Below, one piece after another: positions 12,814 through 23,230 of a DNA stretch of 64,000 nt. The stretch is taken from assembly GCA_022747635.1 (NCBI GenBank), contig JAKTNV010000009.1, positions 63,606,677 to 63,670,676 of the forward strand, written 5' to 3'. The translations under genes and the position numbers were made by a program. A model generated the notes under the pieces. That model searched no databases. It was not told the origin of the DNA and saw only the letters and a program-made list of their open reading frames with translations. Within the stretch, counting starts at the first letter, position 1. The number at the start of each line of letters is the position of its first letter. This DNA is from Hetaerina americana. Taxonomy: Eukaryota; Arthropoda; Insecta; Odonata; Calopterygidae.

Positions 12814-12820
12814 AGAGGAC

Positions 12821-12892
12821 GCCTCGGTAGCTTAAGTGGCTAAAGCACTCGACCGGATATTGAGGGATCTGGGTTCGAGTCCCAGTCAAGGC
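12821..12892 (+). tRNA. tRNA-like gene, copy 8 (inverted part)
   Basis: Same 72-nt cloverleaf as copy 1 but on the plus strand, first unit after the junction. The 10-bp inverted repeat lies at 12800-12809 and 12907-12916. Confidence 0.6.
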
Positions 12893-13153
12893 GAATGATT
12901 TTTACGCTCTGAAATTGTTGCATTGAAATGCACATTAGCGGATGACTCCGTTAAAAGTTACTGTTGCGGCATCTCCCGCAGTTCCTTGGAATTTGTCAAA
13001 GGGAAAACACCATACGTGTTTAAAGTTGGCTTTAACCTCGTGGACAGTGGCGCCTCGCGCACGACTACGAATACATGTGACATTGTATGTACGGTATATC
13101 GTCATAACATCTAGTTCCTTTAAAAGCCCCAAAATTTCAGAGTTTAAGAGGAC

Positions 13154-13225
13154 GCCTCGGTAGCTTAAGTGGCTAAAGCACTCGACCGGATATTGAGGGA
13201 TCTGGGTTCGAGTCCCAGTCAAGGC
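13154..13225 (+). tRNA. tRNA-like gene, copy 9
   Basis: Plus-strand copy, 333 bp after copy 8, same sequence. Confidence 0.6.
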
Positions 13226-13486
13226 GAATGATTTTTACGCTCTGAAATTGTTGCATTGAAATGCACATTAGCGGATGACTCCGTTAAAAGTTACTGTTGC
13301 GGCATCTCCCGCAGTTCCTTGGAATTTGTCAAAGGGAAAACACCATACGTGTTTAAAGTTGGCTTTAACCTCGTGGACAGTGGCGCCTCGCGCACGACTA
13401 CGAATACATGTGACATTGTATGTACGGTATATCGTCATAACATCTAGTTCCTTTAAAAGCCCCAAAATTTCAGAGTTTAAGAGGAC

Positions 13487-13558
13487 GCCTCGGTAGCTTA
13501 AGTGGCTAAAGCACTCGACCGGATATTGAGGGATCTGGGTTCGAGTCCCAGTCAAGGC
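13487..13558 (+). tRNA. tRNA-like gene, copy 10
   Basis: Plus-strand copy, 333 bp after copy 9. The block ends 31 bp past it at the right direct repeat. Confidence 0.6.
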
Positions 13559-13589
13559 GAATGATTTTTACGCTCTGAAATTGTTGCAT

Positions 13590-13601
13590 TAAAAACCCTC
13601 T
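13590..13601. other. Right 12-bp direct repeat flanking the tRNA-like array (putative target-site duplication)
   Basis: TAAAAACCCTCT, identical to 10324-10335. Its first bases overlap the unit's own GCATT, so up to two bases could be microhomology. Confidence 0.75.
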
Positions 13602-15745
13602 CTTTATCACACCTAATTTCTGTTCTATGTAAGGTTCTTCATCATTGATCGTTCAATCCTAAGATTGGTTGATTGCAGCCCTCCATTCTTCCCTATCTGA
13701 TGCTAATTGGCTTACTTTCCGGTATTTTTGGTGATGTACTTTCTTCTTTATTTGTCCAATGCACTTATCCCTTGGCTATTCCCTTGGGACTTTTCCCTCT
13801 ATTTTTCCTTCTATAATGTTCTTTACGAATCTATTGTGCCTTAGGGTGTGGCCAGTCATTTGGTTCTTCTTTTCTTTGCAGTTCTCCATAAGGTCCGTTC
13901 TTTGTCTATTCTTCTGTATACTCCTTCATTTTTTATTTTATTTGTCCATTTGATCTTAAGCATCCTCATCAAGCACCAGGTTTCCAACGCTTCTAGTCTT
14001 TTCTGGTCTACTTTTCCGATGGTCCATACTTCTGATCCTTAGAGTGCCACCCTCCATACAAATGCTTTCATGTACTGTTTCCTCGTTCGTATTTCTTTGA
14101 ACACTGCATTTGGCTTTTCATTGTGAATGCTCTCTTATCTTGAGTTATTCTCCAATTCATATCTGTACTTCTTCCGCCCCATGTGAGGGTACATCTACAT
14201 CAACATAATACCCCGCAAGGGCGTGAGACGGGGGGTGTTAGGTCACCACCTATAAAAGGGAACGAAATTACATGCATAATCAAAAATACATTCAAACCTA
14301 TTCCCACATTGACGTAAACATGCAAACAAAAATCCTTTCATTTTATACATACAAATACATTTTATGACAAAAAATTGCATCTCGGGATGCAATAAAAAAT
14401 TGTCCAAAAACATGCAAGCTATAATTTGAAAAGAAAGAAGGTGAAATTCCACTACCACATGGACGTAGCATACAGCGGTCTCCTCCCCCATGGACCCAGA
14501 TTGGGAATGAGATCCAACGGTCCGACTTCACCTATCTCGGTACTTCCGTGATAAGTGAAGTTGCTCTAATTTTTATCCTTTCAGTCTAACTACTGCATTC
14601 CACTTCTCAACTCCACATTCCAATTTGTCTTGTTTATTTTCATGTTGTATCTTTGTAGAACTTGATCCAATTCATTTAGAGCCCTTTGAAGATCCTCCTG
14701 GTTTTCTGATATCCATGCAATAACGTCGACGAAGCGTAGTATGTTTATCTCTTCACCAATGATCCTAATTCCGTTTAATCCGATGCATTGTGCTTCTCTT
14801 ATTGCTTCCTACAGGTACCTGTTGAAAAATATGGGTGAGAGGTTGCATCCTTATCTAACTTCTTTGTTGATTCTAGCTTCAATATGACTTCCATTTCTCA
14901 TTCCCATTGTGGCTACTTGCTTCTAGTATAGCTGATCTTCTATCGTTGTAATCTATTCCGAGTTTTTTCGGCGGTCCAAACATCTTCCATTCCACATTGT
15001 TGAAGGCTTTCTCCAAGGCTACGAATGCCACATACAGTTGCTGGTTCGCATGCATTGTTATCTCTATCACGATTCTTAAACTGAGTATGTCTTCCCTGGT
15101 TACTCTTTTCTTCCTAAAGCCACATTGGTTTTCCGATAGGTCATCTTTAATTTTCCTTTCCACCCTTCGACTTATTATTCACGTAAGTATTTTTGATGCA
15201 GGAGATACAAGACTCATGATTTGGTGTTCCTCACATTTCCCTGTCCTCGTCTTCTTTAGTATCGCGATCATCACACTTCTTTGATAGCCTTCATGAAGTA
15301 TTCCGTCTTTGTAGCTATCTTTGATTATTCCATACAGATTGTCCTTGGCTTTGTGCCCGGGTGCCTTGATGATGTCACCGTTAGTTTTGTCTTCTTCATC
15401 AGGTATGTTTTTCTCAAGGTCTTTTCATGCTCTATCGAATTCACTCCTCAGTATGTATGGGCCCTGGTTATCGTCATCCGTTTCACTCTCATCCTTCAAC
15501 AGTTTTTCTTCCAGCGGCCTCGGACCTTGGTAGAGTTCTTCGATGTCTAGCTTCCATCTATTACCTATATCTTCACCTTCTATCAGTACATATAAATCCC
15601 CATATAAATCCCTGATGTAATTGCTTTTCATTTACCTTCTCCGAAATGTTGCTTCACCTGTTTTTATGCTGTGTCGTTGATTTTCTCGCAGCAGCCTTCT
15701 ATCCAGTTCTCCCTAGCCTTTTTGCATTCTCAGTTGACTTTGTTC
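13602..15745 (-). pseudogene. Decayed RTE/BovB-like non-LTR retrotransposon, 5'-truncated
   Basis: The minus strand, read across frameshifts and stops, gives a LINE reverse transcriptase from its N-side to its end. About 15425-15631 holds a stretch with LRSEFDRA. Next come LVSPASKILT, ENQCGFRKKRVTRED (about 15100) and YVAFVALEKAFNNVEW (the AFxD-type A motif has Asn for Asp). RFVDVIAW follows (decayed FADD catalytic box, about 14730), then FTYHGSTEI (about 14540) and GSEVWTIGKVDQKRLEALE (about 14000). The usual DREEWRAAINQS ending stops at 13659-13661. A short 3' UTR runs to the array edge. Catalytic aspartates are lost and several stops are present, so it is dead. It is interrupted by the repeat at 14184-14485. 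Clade assignment rests on the C-terminal signature and is tentative. Confidence 0.85.
14184..14485 (-). repeat. Dispersed 0.3-kb repeat, copy 2, inserted in the LINE
   Basis: Minus-strand copy of the family at 302-594. It is flanked by a 7-bp direct repeat CCCCATG (14177-14183 and 14486-14492). The LINE reading frame can be followed on both sides (FTYHGST to the right, GRSTDMNWRI to the left), so this is a true insertion younger than the LINE. The 3' end again shows the GGTGACCTAACACCCCC block and a GTAGATG tail. It has no coding capacity; the 82- and 62-codon minus frames over it are incidental. Confidence 0.75.
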
Positions 15746-16786
15746 TAATACATATATATATATAATCTAGTGTTTATCAAGATAAACGTGGAAGATGCAA
15801 GATTTAATAATATTCACTCTACATTAACTTTACATTCTTTATGCGGTGATATACAAATCAAAAAAAGTAACCCAAAAGGTTACCACACTTTGAAGTATAA
15901 AGGTCTGGCCAGAGATACTGGCAGAAATCACAATTTTACAAAAATAAAATGCCATTTAAAATCAAAATAAGGTTAAGTAAAGAATAAAGAAGATGCATTG
16001 GCAGTTTTGCGGATAGAAGGAAACAAAGCTTTTCATTTAGCAATAGGGAAATAAATTAATTGAAGTCACCGGATCATTCGAAGTAAGACGGAAAAAATTG
16101 CTACTCGGTACGTTGAAGACTTGAAAAAATGGCTGATAGGAGGAAACCTATGAGACACAGAAGAAGTACGGGGCCAATAACAGTGACAGGAAATTAAAAA
16201 AACCCAATGACTAAGAAAGGTGAGAAACGTGACCAAAGCTGAAAAATGGGGGGACTTCCCCTAGGAATGAGTATATATTGAGAAATATTAATGATGACCC
16301 TTGAGGAAATGTGAGTTTAAAAATGCCTACGGAAAAATTAAAACAGCTTACAGAACCATGAGGCCCAACATCAATAAACTCACAACAAGCGTCAGAGTCA
16401 TTTGGAATTGCAATTACGAAATTCCTTCTGAAGGTGTGGATCAAGGGAATAGTTGGAGAGTACTATTTGCACCTGTGTTCAAAAAAAGAAATGCATTCAA
16501 CGATGTTCGGGGAATATGATTTTAATATTGATGAGAGAGGAAAATAGATGTTATTATCTGGATATGGCACTGCAATGAAGAACTGAAGGAAAATCGATGA
16601 AGTGACCTTTGAACTAATGAAAAAATCAGAAAATCACTTTCTGAAGCAATTACAGAAATTTCTATGCGGTATTAAAAAATAAATACTGAAGAAGTTCAAA
16701 GAAAAACGTAATTGTGTGTGCTATGAGGAAAATAAATAAAAATAGGAAGATAAAAGGATTGAAAAATGTTAATATTTCAGAGCAAT
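15746..16786. other. Intergenic, possibly upstream decay of LINE fragment B
   Basis: Starts with a short TA run (15752-15765). A plus-strand frame at 16301-16519 has no recognised domain. Weak resemblance to a LINE endonuclease region around 16500 (a GEYDFNIDERG-like string) hints that the RT fragment at 16787 once extended leftwards, but I cannot support it firmly. Confidence 0.3.
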
Positions 16787-17026
16787 TGTAATGGCGTGCC
16801 ATTCATCTGAGATCATGAAAAAAATAATGTACCGAGAGGGAAGAAGAGGATACATAAATAATGAGCAGGTTGAATGTTTAAGCAAAGAAGTACGTTTTTT
16901 CTCCCAGACTCATCGTACAATAGATGATACAGCCTTCATTGCACTCAAGGATTCGGAGAAAGCATTTGATAACGTCGAGTGGAATATGACGTTACTTATT
17001 CACTGGAATGTAATACGATAAGATAG
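16787..17026 (+). pseudogene. Non-LTR reverse transcriptase fragment (LINE B)
   Basis: The plus frame (16791-17021) reads ACHSSEIMKKIM, then ends in FIALKDSEKAFDNVEWN. These correspond to the SHASKIxLKIL motif and the catalytic A motif of RTE-like reverse transcriptases. The interval between them is eroded (INNEQVECLSKEV where EDQFGFRKxxGT is expected). The sequence stops being RT-like right after VEWN. It is a different fragment from 13602-15745 and lies on the other strand. Confidence 0.65.
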
Positions 17027-17033
17027 TGATGCT

Positions 17034-17105
17034 AACTCTCTCTCTCTTTCTCTTTTCACCCATCCCTCTCTCACTCTCTCTATTTATTTCTAGCTCTCTC
17101 TTTAT
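17034..17105. repeat. CT-rich microsatellite-like tract
   Basis: Imperfect CTCTCTTT repeats on the plus strand directly after the LINE B fragment. Confidence 0.8.
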
Positions 17106-18832
17106 GTACCCCTTTCTATTTCTCTGCATAAAGTAGGTGAAAAAGTTTAGATATGAAATAGAAGGTGATTTTGATAGATGAAGTTGATTAGAAAGCCGAT
17201 GAAGCTAAACTAGGGAATGAAGTAACACGGGATTTCTATTTATTTCCGTTGAAATGTAATAGATTCATGTTCATTGAAAAGGCAATTACCAAAAGAAGGC
17301 ATACAAATACTTGAAAACATTATAATGTTGAAAGGTAGGACAATATCGTGGCACTGGCAGAGATAAAATAATATATGACAAGAACATTAATATCTATAGA
17401 AAAGGGAATGAAAATTTACGTCCTTAAGGTTTCAATGAAAGAAATATCAATGGTTTTCATTCAAAGTAGAGATGACGATTGTCACAAAACGAGACATAGA
17501 AATGACAATATTTGATTGTGGTTTCAATTTTAAGAAAAACGGTGTCAAATAATGAAGTAAATGAGGGAAAAGTTTTTTCAATCGGCGTGAAGCCTGTCAT
17601 ATTAATGTAACCTAACTGAAACGGTAAATTAGGAATGGTTCAAGGAATGAAATGATAGACGTGCACTTTCTTCAAAACCGGGAGCAGAGTAAAGCAGTTG
17701 ACCGACAGCCTGACCTGCAATACATTGATTGAGGGCAAGGGTTAGAGAAATACCCATTTTGCATCAGTCATACTCTTAAGCCACCAATGTCCTGACGACA
17801 TTTTGAAACCAATATATGTTTCTTTATAACAGAAGAATAGAAGAAGCAAGATAATAATTGAAACCAAATGCCCGGATTTAATATTTGAGAATCGTTACCA
17901 AAGCTATCCAGTTATGCGGAAAACGGGCGTGCTTGTCATAAATGTACGTATCTGGACTGCAGAGTAGGTATAAAAAAATATTTATGTAAGAATAAATTCT
18001 TGGAAGAATACAATAAATGAAAGAAAGATTACATTATTATATAACCACACCGATTTTAAAATGATTGAATATTAATAAAAACATTCAGGTTTAATTCCAT
18101 CGGAGAATCAAAATAAATATCAAATTTTAAAGCAAACATTTGCATAAATATATATTCTTTTCAACTTCTTATGACTTAATTACGTTATATCCACAATTTG
18201 AAAACAATCAAAAATACATTCCCCAGTGTAAACGGTTACTAGCAAAAGTAGTATATTAAACAAATCAGTTCCCATTCTACATGATACCGTTGTTGTAAAC
18301 GTGATTTTTACTCAAACACGCAACTATCAGGGGTTTCAAAGTTTCAGGGAAACATACGACGTAAAATGCGTTTGCTAGCATCGCAAACAATTTGCCGGTA
18401 TATTTCACTTTTAAAGGTACCTCAGTTTATTTTAGATATCGTAGCCCCGCAGAAAAATATTAAATTATAAACGCAAGCGTAGCACCCTAGACATTTGAGT
18501 ATGAAATACACTGCGTAGAAAGAGAAATCAAAGGGGATTGACGAAATAATGGAAGAGAAAAGTGGGGATAAGGGGGATTGGGATATTTGGAAGCATTCGA
18601 TTTTTACACGGTATCACACATGAAAGGTAAGATGCCTAAGTAGGAAGTTTCGCTGTCTAGTCTTCCTGTGATTGAACCATATGTTTCCCTGGTATAATAT
18701 TTTACATGGATATTAAAAAACCTTTAGGGAGATTGCCTTTGACCAATTTCGACGCATCTTCTTAGGAAGATTTATAAAGCAGAATGAGAAAGAGAACATA
18801 AATATGATATAATTATCAACGGTGATAGTAAT
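17106..18832. other. AT-rich intergenic sequence
   Basis: Nothing recognised in this stretch. Confidence 0.4.
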
Positions 18833-18961
18833 TTACTTAAGAAATAAGTGGCTGAATTGTACGTCAATGTGTGATATTTTATCAAAAGAATAGTTAACAT
18901 CGGTTGTTCTCGAATATAAAACAAGCAAAAGGCCACAAAATACTATAAGTAAACGTTCCAT
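18833..18961 (-). CDS. Speculative first exon with signal-peptide-like start
   Basis: An open frame of 138 codons runs 19249-18833. Its internal Met at 18961 begins MERLLIVFCGLLLVLY, a short charged n-region followed by a strong hydrophobic core, which resembles a secretory signal peptide. The frame closes 26 codons later at TAA inside AAGTAAAT, which could instead be a 5' splice donor (GTAAAT). No homologous family recognised, no second exon identified and no Kozak strength. It could equally be a chance frame in AT-rich DNA. Confidence 0.15.
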   Translation of the reverse strand: MERLLIVFCGLLLVLYSRTTDVNYSFDKISHIDVQFSHLFLK

Positions 18962-21898
18962 AGTGAACAATCTTTGGATCATATAATTATTATTAACATT
19001 AAAATATTGACCTAATTTGGAGAATTCCATTGGTATTCCAGCTCTATCCCTTAAATGACACCTCAAAATCGTTAAAATTATCAAAATGATATTGTATAAA
19101 GGGGTTATTTGCACTAAACAAATATTTGAAAAATATGCTTCTTCCGGCTCGCTCTTATAGATGGCATTTAAGTTGTATTTTTTCGTCATTAGACTTCCAG
19201 TAGCGTGGAGCAGTGGGCAATCAGGTAAGGCTATGCTGACTTTAAACAATGTGCGGATAAATGGAAGAGTGTGAGAGTTAAAGAATCACATATCGAATCA
19301 TGGAGAATAGAAATGCTGCAGAATAAAAAAACAGGCTTCTATATGGGGCCAGATAAATGGAATCAGCTGGTGGGAAATTCCATCTACCTTTTCGATAGTG
19401 GAAGTTGAGTGGAGAGAGTTGGCTGCGATGGCAGAGCCGTTTCGGAAAATGAAATAACATGTATCTGCAAGGGGAAAGACCTGATATTGCACGTGAAAGA
19501 ATTGATTATTAAATTACAAATATATTAAACACAGATTTTACACCATCTCAAAGCTAGTAATCCCCTTGGAACAATTATCCGAAAAGTCATTCGAACAAGT
19601 ATTTTGTATTCGAAAATAGAAAAATACAAAATAGGGTATATTTCGATTTCCTCAAAGTTATATTCAGTTTTAAGAAAACTATCAGTGTTATTTAGCTAGG
19701 AGCATTATTTTCAAACAAATATTTAATGATTTGTAATAATATAATTTTTTCATATTTCTTTAATACTCGCATTACGCTAGACACTATTGTCTCAAAAGAC
19801 AACCTTAAACCTTTTTTGCTCGATATTGTGATGATTTAAGCTTTCATCAAATAAGGTTTTAAGTAGGAAAATAGATTTTGCCTCGAACGTTTTGACGTGC
19901 TTGTGCGAAGGGAGATATACCGGGAAAGAGACGAATGGCGACAAGAGACTAGATTTCTTAAGAAAACGTCGTCATTCCATTGAATTCGGATGTGAGAAAG
20001 GATACTCGCAGTTAATTTAGGTACAAACATGCCTGCAGTCTACCTGTTATGCGCTCTACTAGACGCTTCTAAAATATGAGTAAAAATAATGCTATGAACG
20101 GACTCGTGGCTAAATATGGCGATTGGGGAAAAGTGCGACATTAAACCGAGTATTAAAGAAAGGATTACAGTAGATAAATAAAATATGTATTGGGGAATCA
20201 TTTATTTAAACTTCCCAAAACCATGTATTTTTTCGTTTAACTTCTTCTTACGGATGTGACAACTTTTTATTACTGTTTTGTCCGATATATATCAAAATAT
20301 AGTGATTGGTATACAATCAATTAACTCGCGGTAGAATAGACTATGCCGATAAACAAACTATTTAGCAAAGCATCTTGAAAAACATAAGCAACATTTAAAC
20401 AACAAAGCTTTTTGTATAGATTTACAGTTGGCTTAAATGCAATGGTCATTTCAAGATTCTGAATAAATGGTAATAGCGATATTTGATAACAAATATAAAA
20501 GTAAGAAATGTAAAAAAGTGCATATTTATGTGTTCCTTTTTATTAAAAAAATTGAAAATGTCAACATACATATTGTACCCTAACCATATCTTTGAAATGC
20601 CTTTCCTATTCCTTATCCTATATCCCTCGCAGTCCTGCATTGAACGGTTGCGTGGCTTGCTACAATTGCACATGGGCAGTAAATTTGAAAGTGCTCTCAC
20701 AATACAAAATGATCGCATAAAATAAATATATAAAGCTATTGATATTAGCCCATAATTACTCTTGAAATATAATATTAACTTTAGCTATTTTTTTTAAATA
20801 TTATCTTAATTGATATTAATGGCGGTTGAAAACTTGGAGCCATGGTAATCCTCTGCTAAATGTAAGTTTGAGCCACCGCCGGTAGGAGCCACAGTTTTAA
20901 TGTGCATATAACTAAGCAAGAATCCTTGTAAGCATTCTGTCCCTTATTAACTGCGCTCTGAAGCAAGCCCTCGTGCAAGTTTATAATTTATGAGGCAAAT
21001 CGTCACTCTACCCTGTGACCGCAACCGGCAGGAGACATGGGGTTTGTCTCCCCTTGCCTTCGACTACCGAGATTTCGTGCGCATCTCTGACGATTGTGTA
21101 CATTCCGTAGCAGTGTTGGAAGTAATTTCAGGCTAAATCTCAATGGTTGAAGAAAATATAAAAAAGTAAATTACCACTACTATTTCTTATTGAGGCTTTT
21201 CTCAATTGCTAAATTTTAATTTTTGAAAAACAATCGAAAAAAGTAATGTTTTGAGATGAAACACGCTCACGCCAAAATCAGGAAATATGTCTAAATTCGT
21301 TTTGAATGGGACTACATGAATGGACATGATGCATGAAAATATTTCAGAAAAAAACGTTTACCCACATTGTGGGTAATTTTATAATTTAATAAAATATATA
21401 AATATACATTTATATAAAATAATCAAAATGAAATGATTTTGGTGTATGGAGTGGGAGAAATTTGCATTCCTAATTAAGTTCTATATGATTAATAATGAAT
21501 AAACTACAGCTTTCCCCTTTTACTTCTCATTTCGCTGAAAAGAAACCCAAAGGTTGAAGTGGATTTCTAAAAAAATGGAACATTCATGGCAGTAAATAAG
21601 GAAGACACACACGTCAAGTGCATTAGCATACTTATGTGACAATATAAATATAGGAAGCGTGAATAAGGCACCTAACCATACAGCTCTCACGTTCGAATAA
21701 GTGAATATATTCATGCGGAAAATGTGATGACAACAAAACTGAAAACGTGAGGAAATAGTAAAATGAGACCTGTAGATCCTTCATTAAAAATTAAAAATCC
21801 AACTGTATTTGAGGAATGGAATAATGCGCGGATTGCAACTGATTTTACGTGCCACGGAGCATAAGGGAATAGCAATACCATGAGGCTTTTTACATCAA
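18962..21898. other. AT-rich intergenic sequence
   Basis: Nothing recognised. It contains the upstream part of the speculative frame ending at 18833 and several short chance frames. Confidence 0.4.
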
Positions 21899-22316
21899 GT
21901 CAAACTGAAAGAGAGGTAACAGACAGAGAGAGAGAGAGAGGAAAGAAAAGGAGGGGGACAGGCTGGATGACTGAAGTGAAAAAGAAGAAATGGTAAGTGT
22001 GAAAAGGGAGAGAGAGAGAGAGCGAGAAAAAGTGACGAGAGGGAGAGGTATTAGAGGAGTGGGATGGGAGGGAAGGGCAGCGAAGGCGGAAGGCGAATTG
22101 GGTGCGGTGGGCGGAAGGAAGGTTTTTTGTGGAGGGGTGTAGTGGAGAGGCAGGTAGGCAGAGGGAGTGGTATAAAGCACCAGGAAGTCGGGAGGGGCGA
22201 GAGCAAGGATAGTTGGTGTGGGGAGGCAGAGGGGTGGGACTCTCCCATAAGAGAAGGGGGCGGTGGGGAATGGGGGGGTGCGGTGGAAGGACGGGGAGCC
22301 GCCTTCTCCATCGTCC

Positions 22317-22336
22317 GCGTGATATTCGTATCACGC
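22317..22336. other. Perfect 8-bp hairpin with TTCG loop
   Basis: GCGTGATA-TTCG-TATCACGC forms a perfect stem capped by a TTCG tetraloop, inside the purine-rich block. As RNA this would be a stable hairpin, though the loop-closing pair is A-U and not the favoured C-G. Confidence 0.6.
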
Positions 22337-22415
22337 ACCCACCTAGCGTACCACGGGAGGTGAAATATTCATGAGTCTCTCAGTGGCGAAGAGAGAGAGC
22401 AAAAGGAGAGACTAG

Positions 22416-22529
22416 GATATATATGTGTATCTGTATATATTATATATACATATGGGGAGGTATGTGTTCATGTAATTTTTATATATATGTATTTGTATGT
22501 ATGTGCGCAATCATACACACATAATTATG

Positions 22530-22603
<74 letters not shown>

Positions 22604-22622
22604 ATTATATATATACATAATA
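22416..22622. repeat. (TA)n microsatellite region
   Basis: Core TA run at about 22538-22600 with mixed TA/TG/ATAC steps on both sides. Confidence 0.95.
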
Positions 22623-23230
22623 CATGCATTAACACATATGTAATTTTATGTATGAAGGGAAAGCAAGTGGCAAAGAAAGAGATATGGAGAGAGTCCAGGA
22701 CGTGGGAAGCAGGATCGTCAAGGGGAAATATGTCTAAAAAATGGAGGGCGAAACGGAAAAAAAAGATGGATAGAGGAAGGATAACTGGAAGCACTCGGAG
22801 GACAAATGAGGGAACGGGATTGACGGGGCGGAGGAGAAGAGGAAAATGTCTGAGAGACATATAAAATAGTAAGAGTGGGAAAGAGAAAGACTACGGTATG
22901 GGGAGGAAGTTCGTGGATTGGAATTGCAATGGGGTAAGAAGGAGGAGGAGGCGGAAAACAGAGAAGAGAAGAGGGGGCAGCTTGTGGGACTGAGTGAACG
23001 AGGGAATGGGATAAGGTAAGACAACGAAGAAAAATAAGCAAAGGTAGATGAAGAGATTGTGGAAAGAGTGGATAAGGAAGGGACGCCTTTTTTTGCGAAT
23101 AAAAATGGGCAGCGAAGTGCTGAAGGGGTGAGCGGAAGGGATTGCGGTAGGCCCGGGTGGGGGGGGAGGATGGCTGTCGGCTGGGGGATTTAGATTGAGG
23201 AGGAAGAGGCGGGCGACACTCGGACGTTAG

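Larger units (their letters stand above)
10336..13589. mobile_element. Composite array of 333-bp tRNA-like-containing units (7 full minus, 3 full plus tRNA-like genes)
   Basis: A 333-bp unit recurs head to tail from 10336 to 12778 with its tRNA-like gene on the minus strand. After an irregular junction (12779-12799) it continues to 13589 with the tRNA-like gene on the plus strand. All copies look identical by eye. The unit holds a 72-nt tRNA-like sequence, a 10-bp inverted repeat around it (AATTTCAGAG / CTCTGAAATT, e.g. 12800-12809 and 12907-12916) and about 200 bp of unrelated spacer. The ends lie at different points of the unit: GACAAATTCC at left, GTTGCAT at right. A 12-bp direct repeat flanks the block, so I infer one insertion event. 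The repeated 95-, 73- and 63-codon frames lie over the tRNA and spacer and are not genes. There is no transposase or RT inside, so any movement needed factors in trans. Alternatives are a Pol III-driven satellite, an integrated extrachromosomal circle, or a LINE-mobilised multimer. Confidence 0.8.
21899..23230. repeat. Purine-rich (plus strand) low-complexity block
   Basis: The plus strand is strongly G+A rich over more than 1.3 kb, with GAGAGA runs (about 21927-21940 and 22006-22024) and long GGAGG/GGGA stretches. It is broken in the middle by a (TA)n tract. The long minus-strand frames (up to 184 codons, rich in Pro, Ser, Leu and Phe) follow from composition alone and are not called as genes. 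Confidence 0.7.

Noticed and set aside
10444..13555. Repeated 95-, 73- and 63-codon open frames in every 333-bp unit
   Set aside because: They overlap each other and the tRNA-like gene on both strands and are identical only because the units are identical. No domain, signal or start context supports a protein.
10324..13601. CRISPR-like interpretation of the regular array
   Set aside because: Spacer and repeat are both invariant over 333 bp, the setting is eukaryotic and no cas genes are present; it is a satellite or mobile array.
14500..14570. Plus-strand reading DFTYLGTSVIS as an RT thumb in opposite orientation
   Set aside because: The minus strand reads FTYHGSTEI in line with the rest of the minus-strand LINE; the plus-strand match arises from a local near-palindrome.
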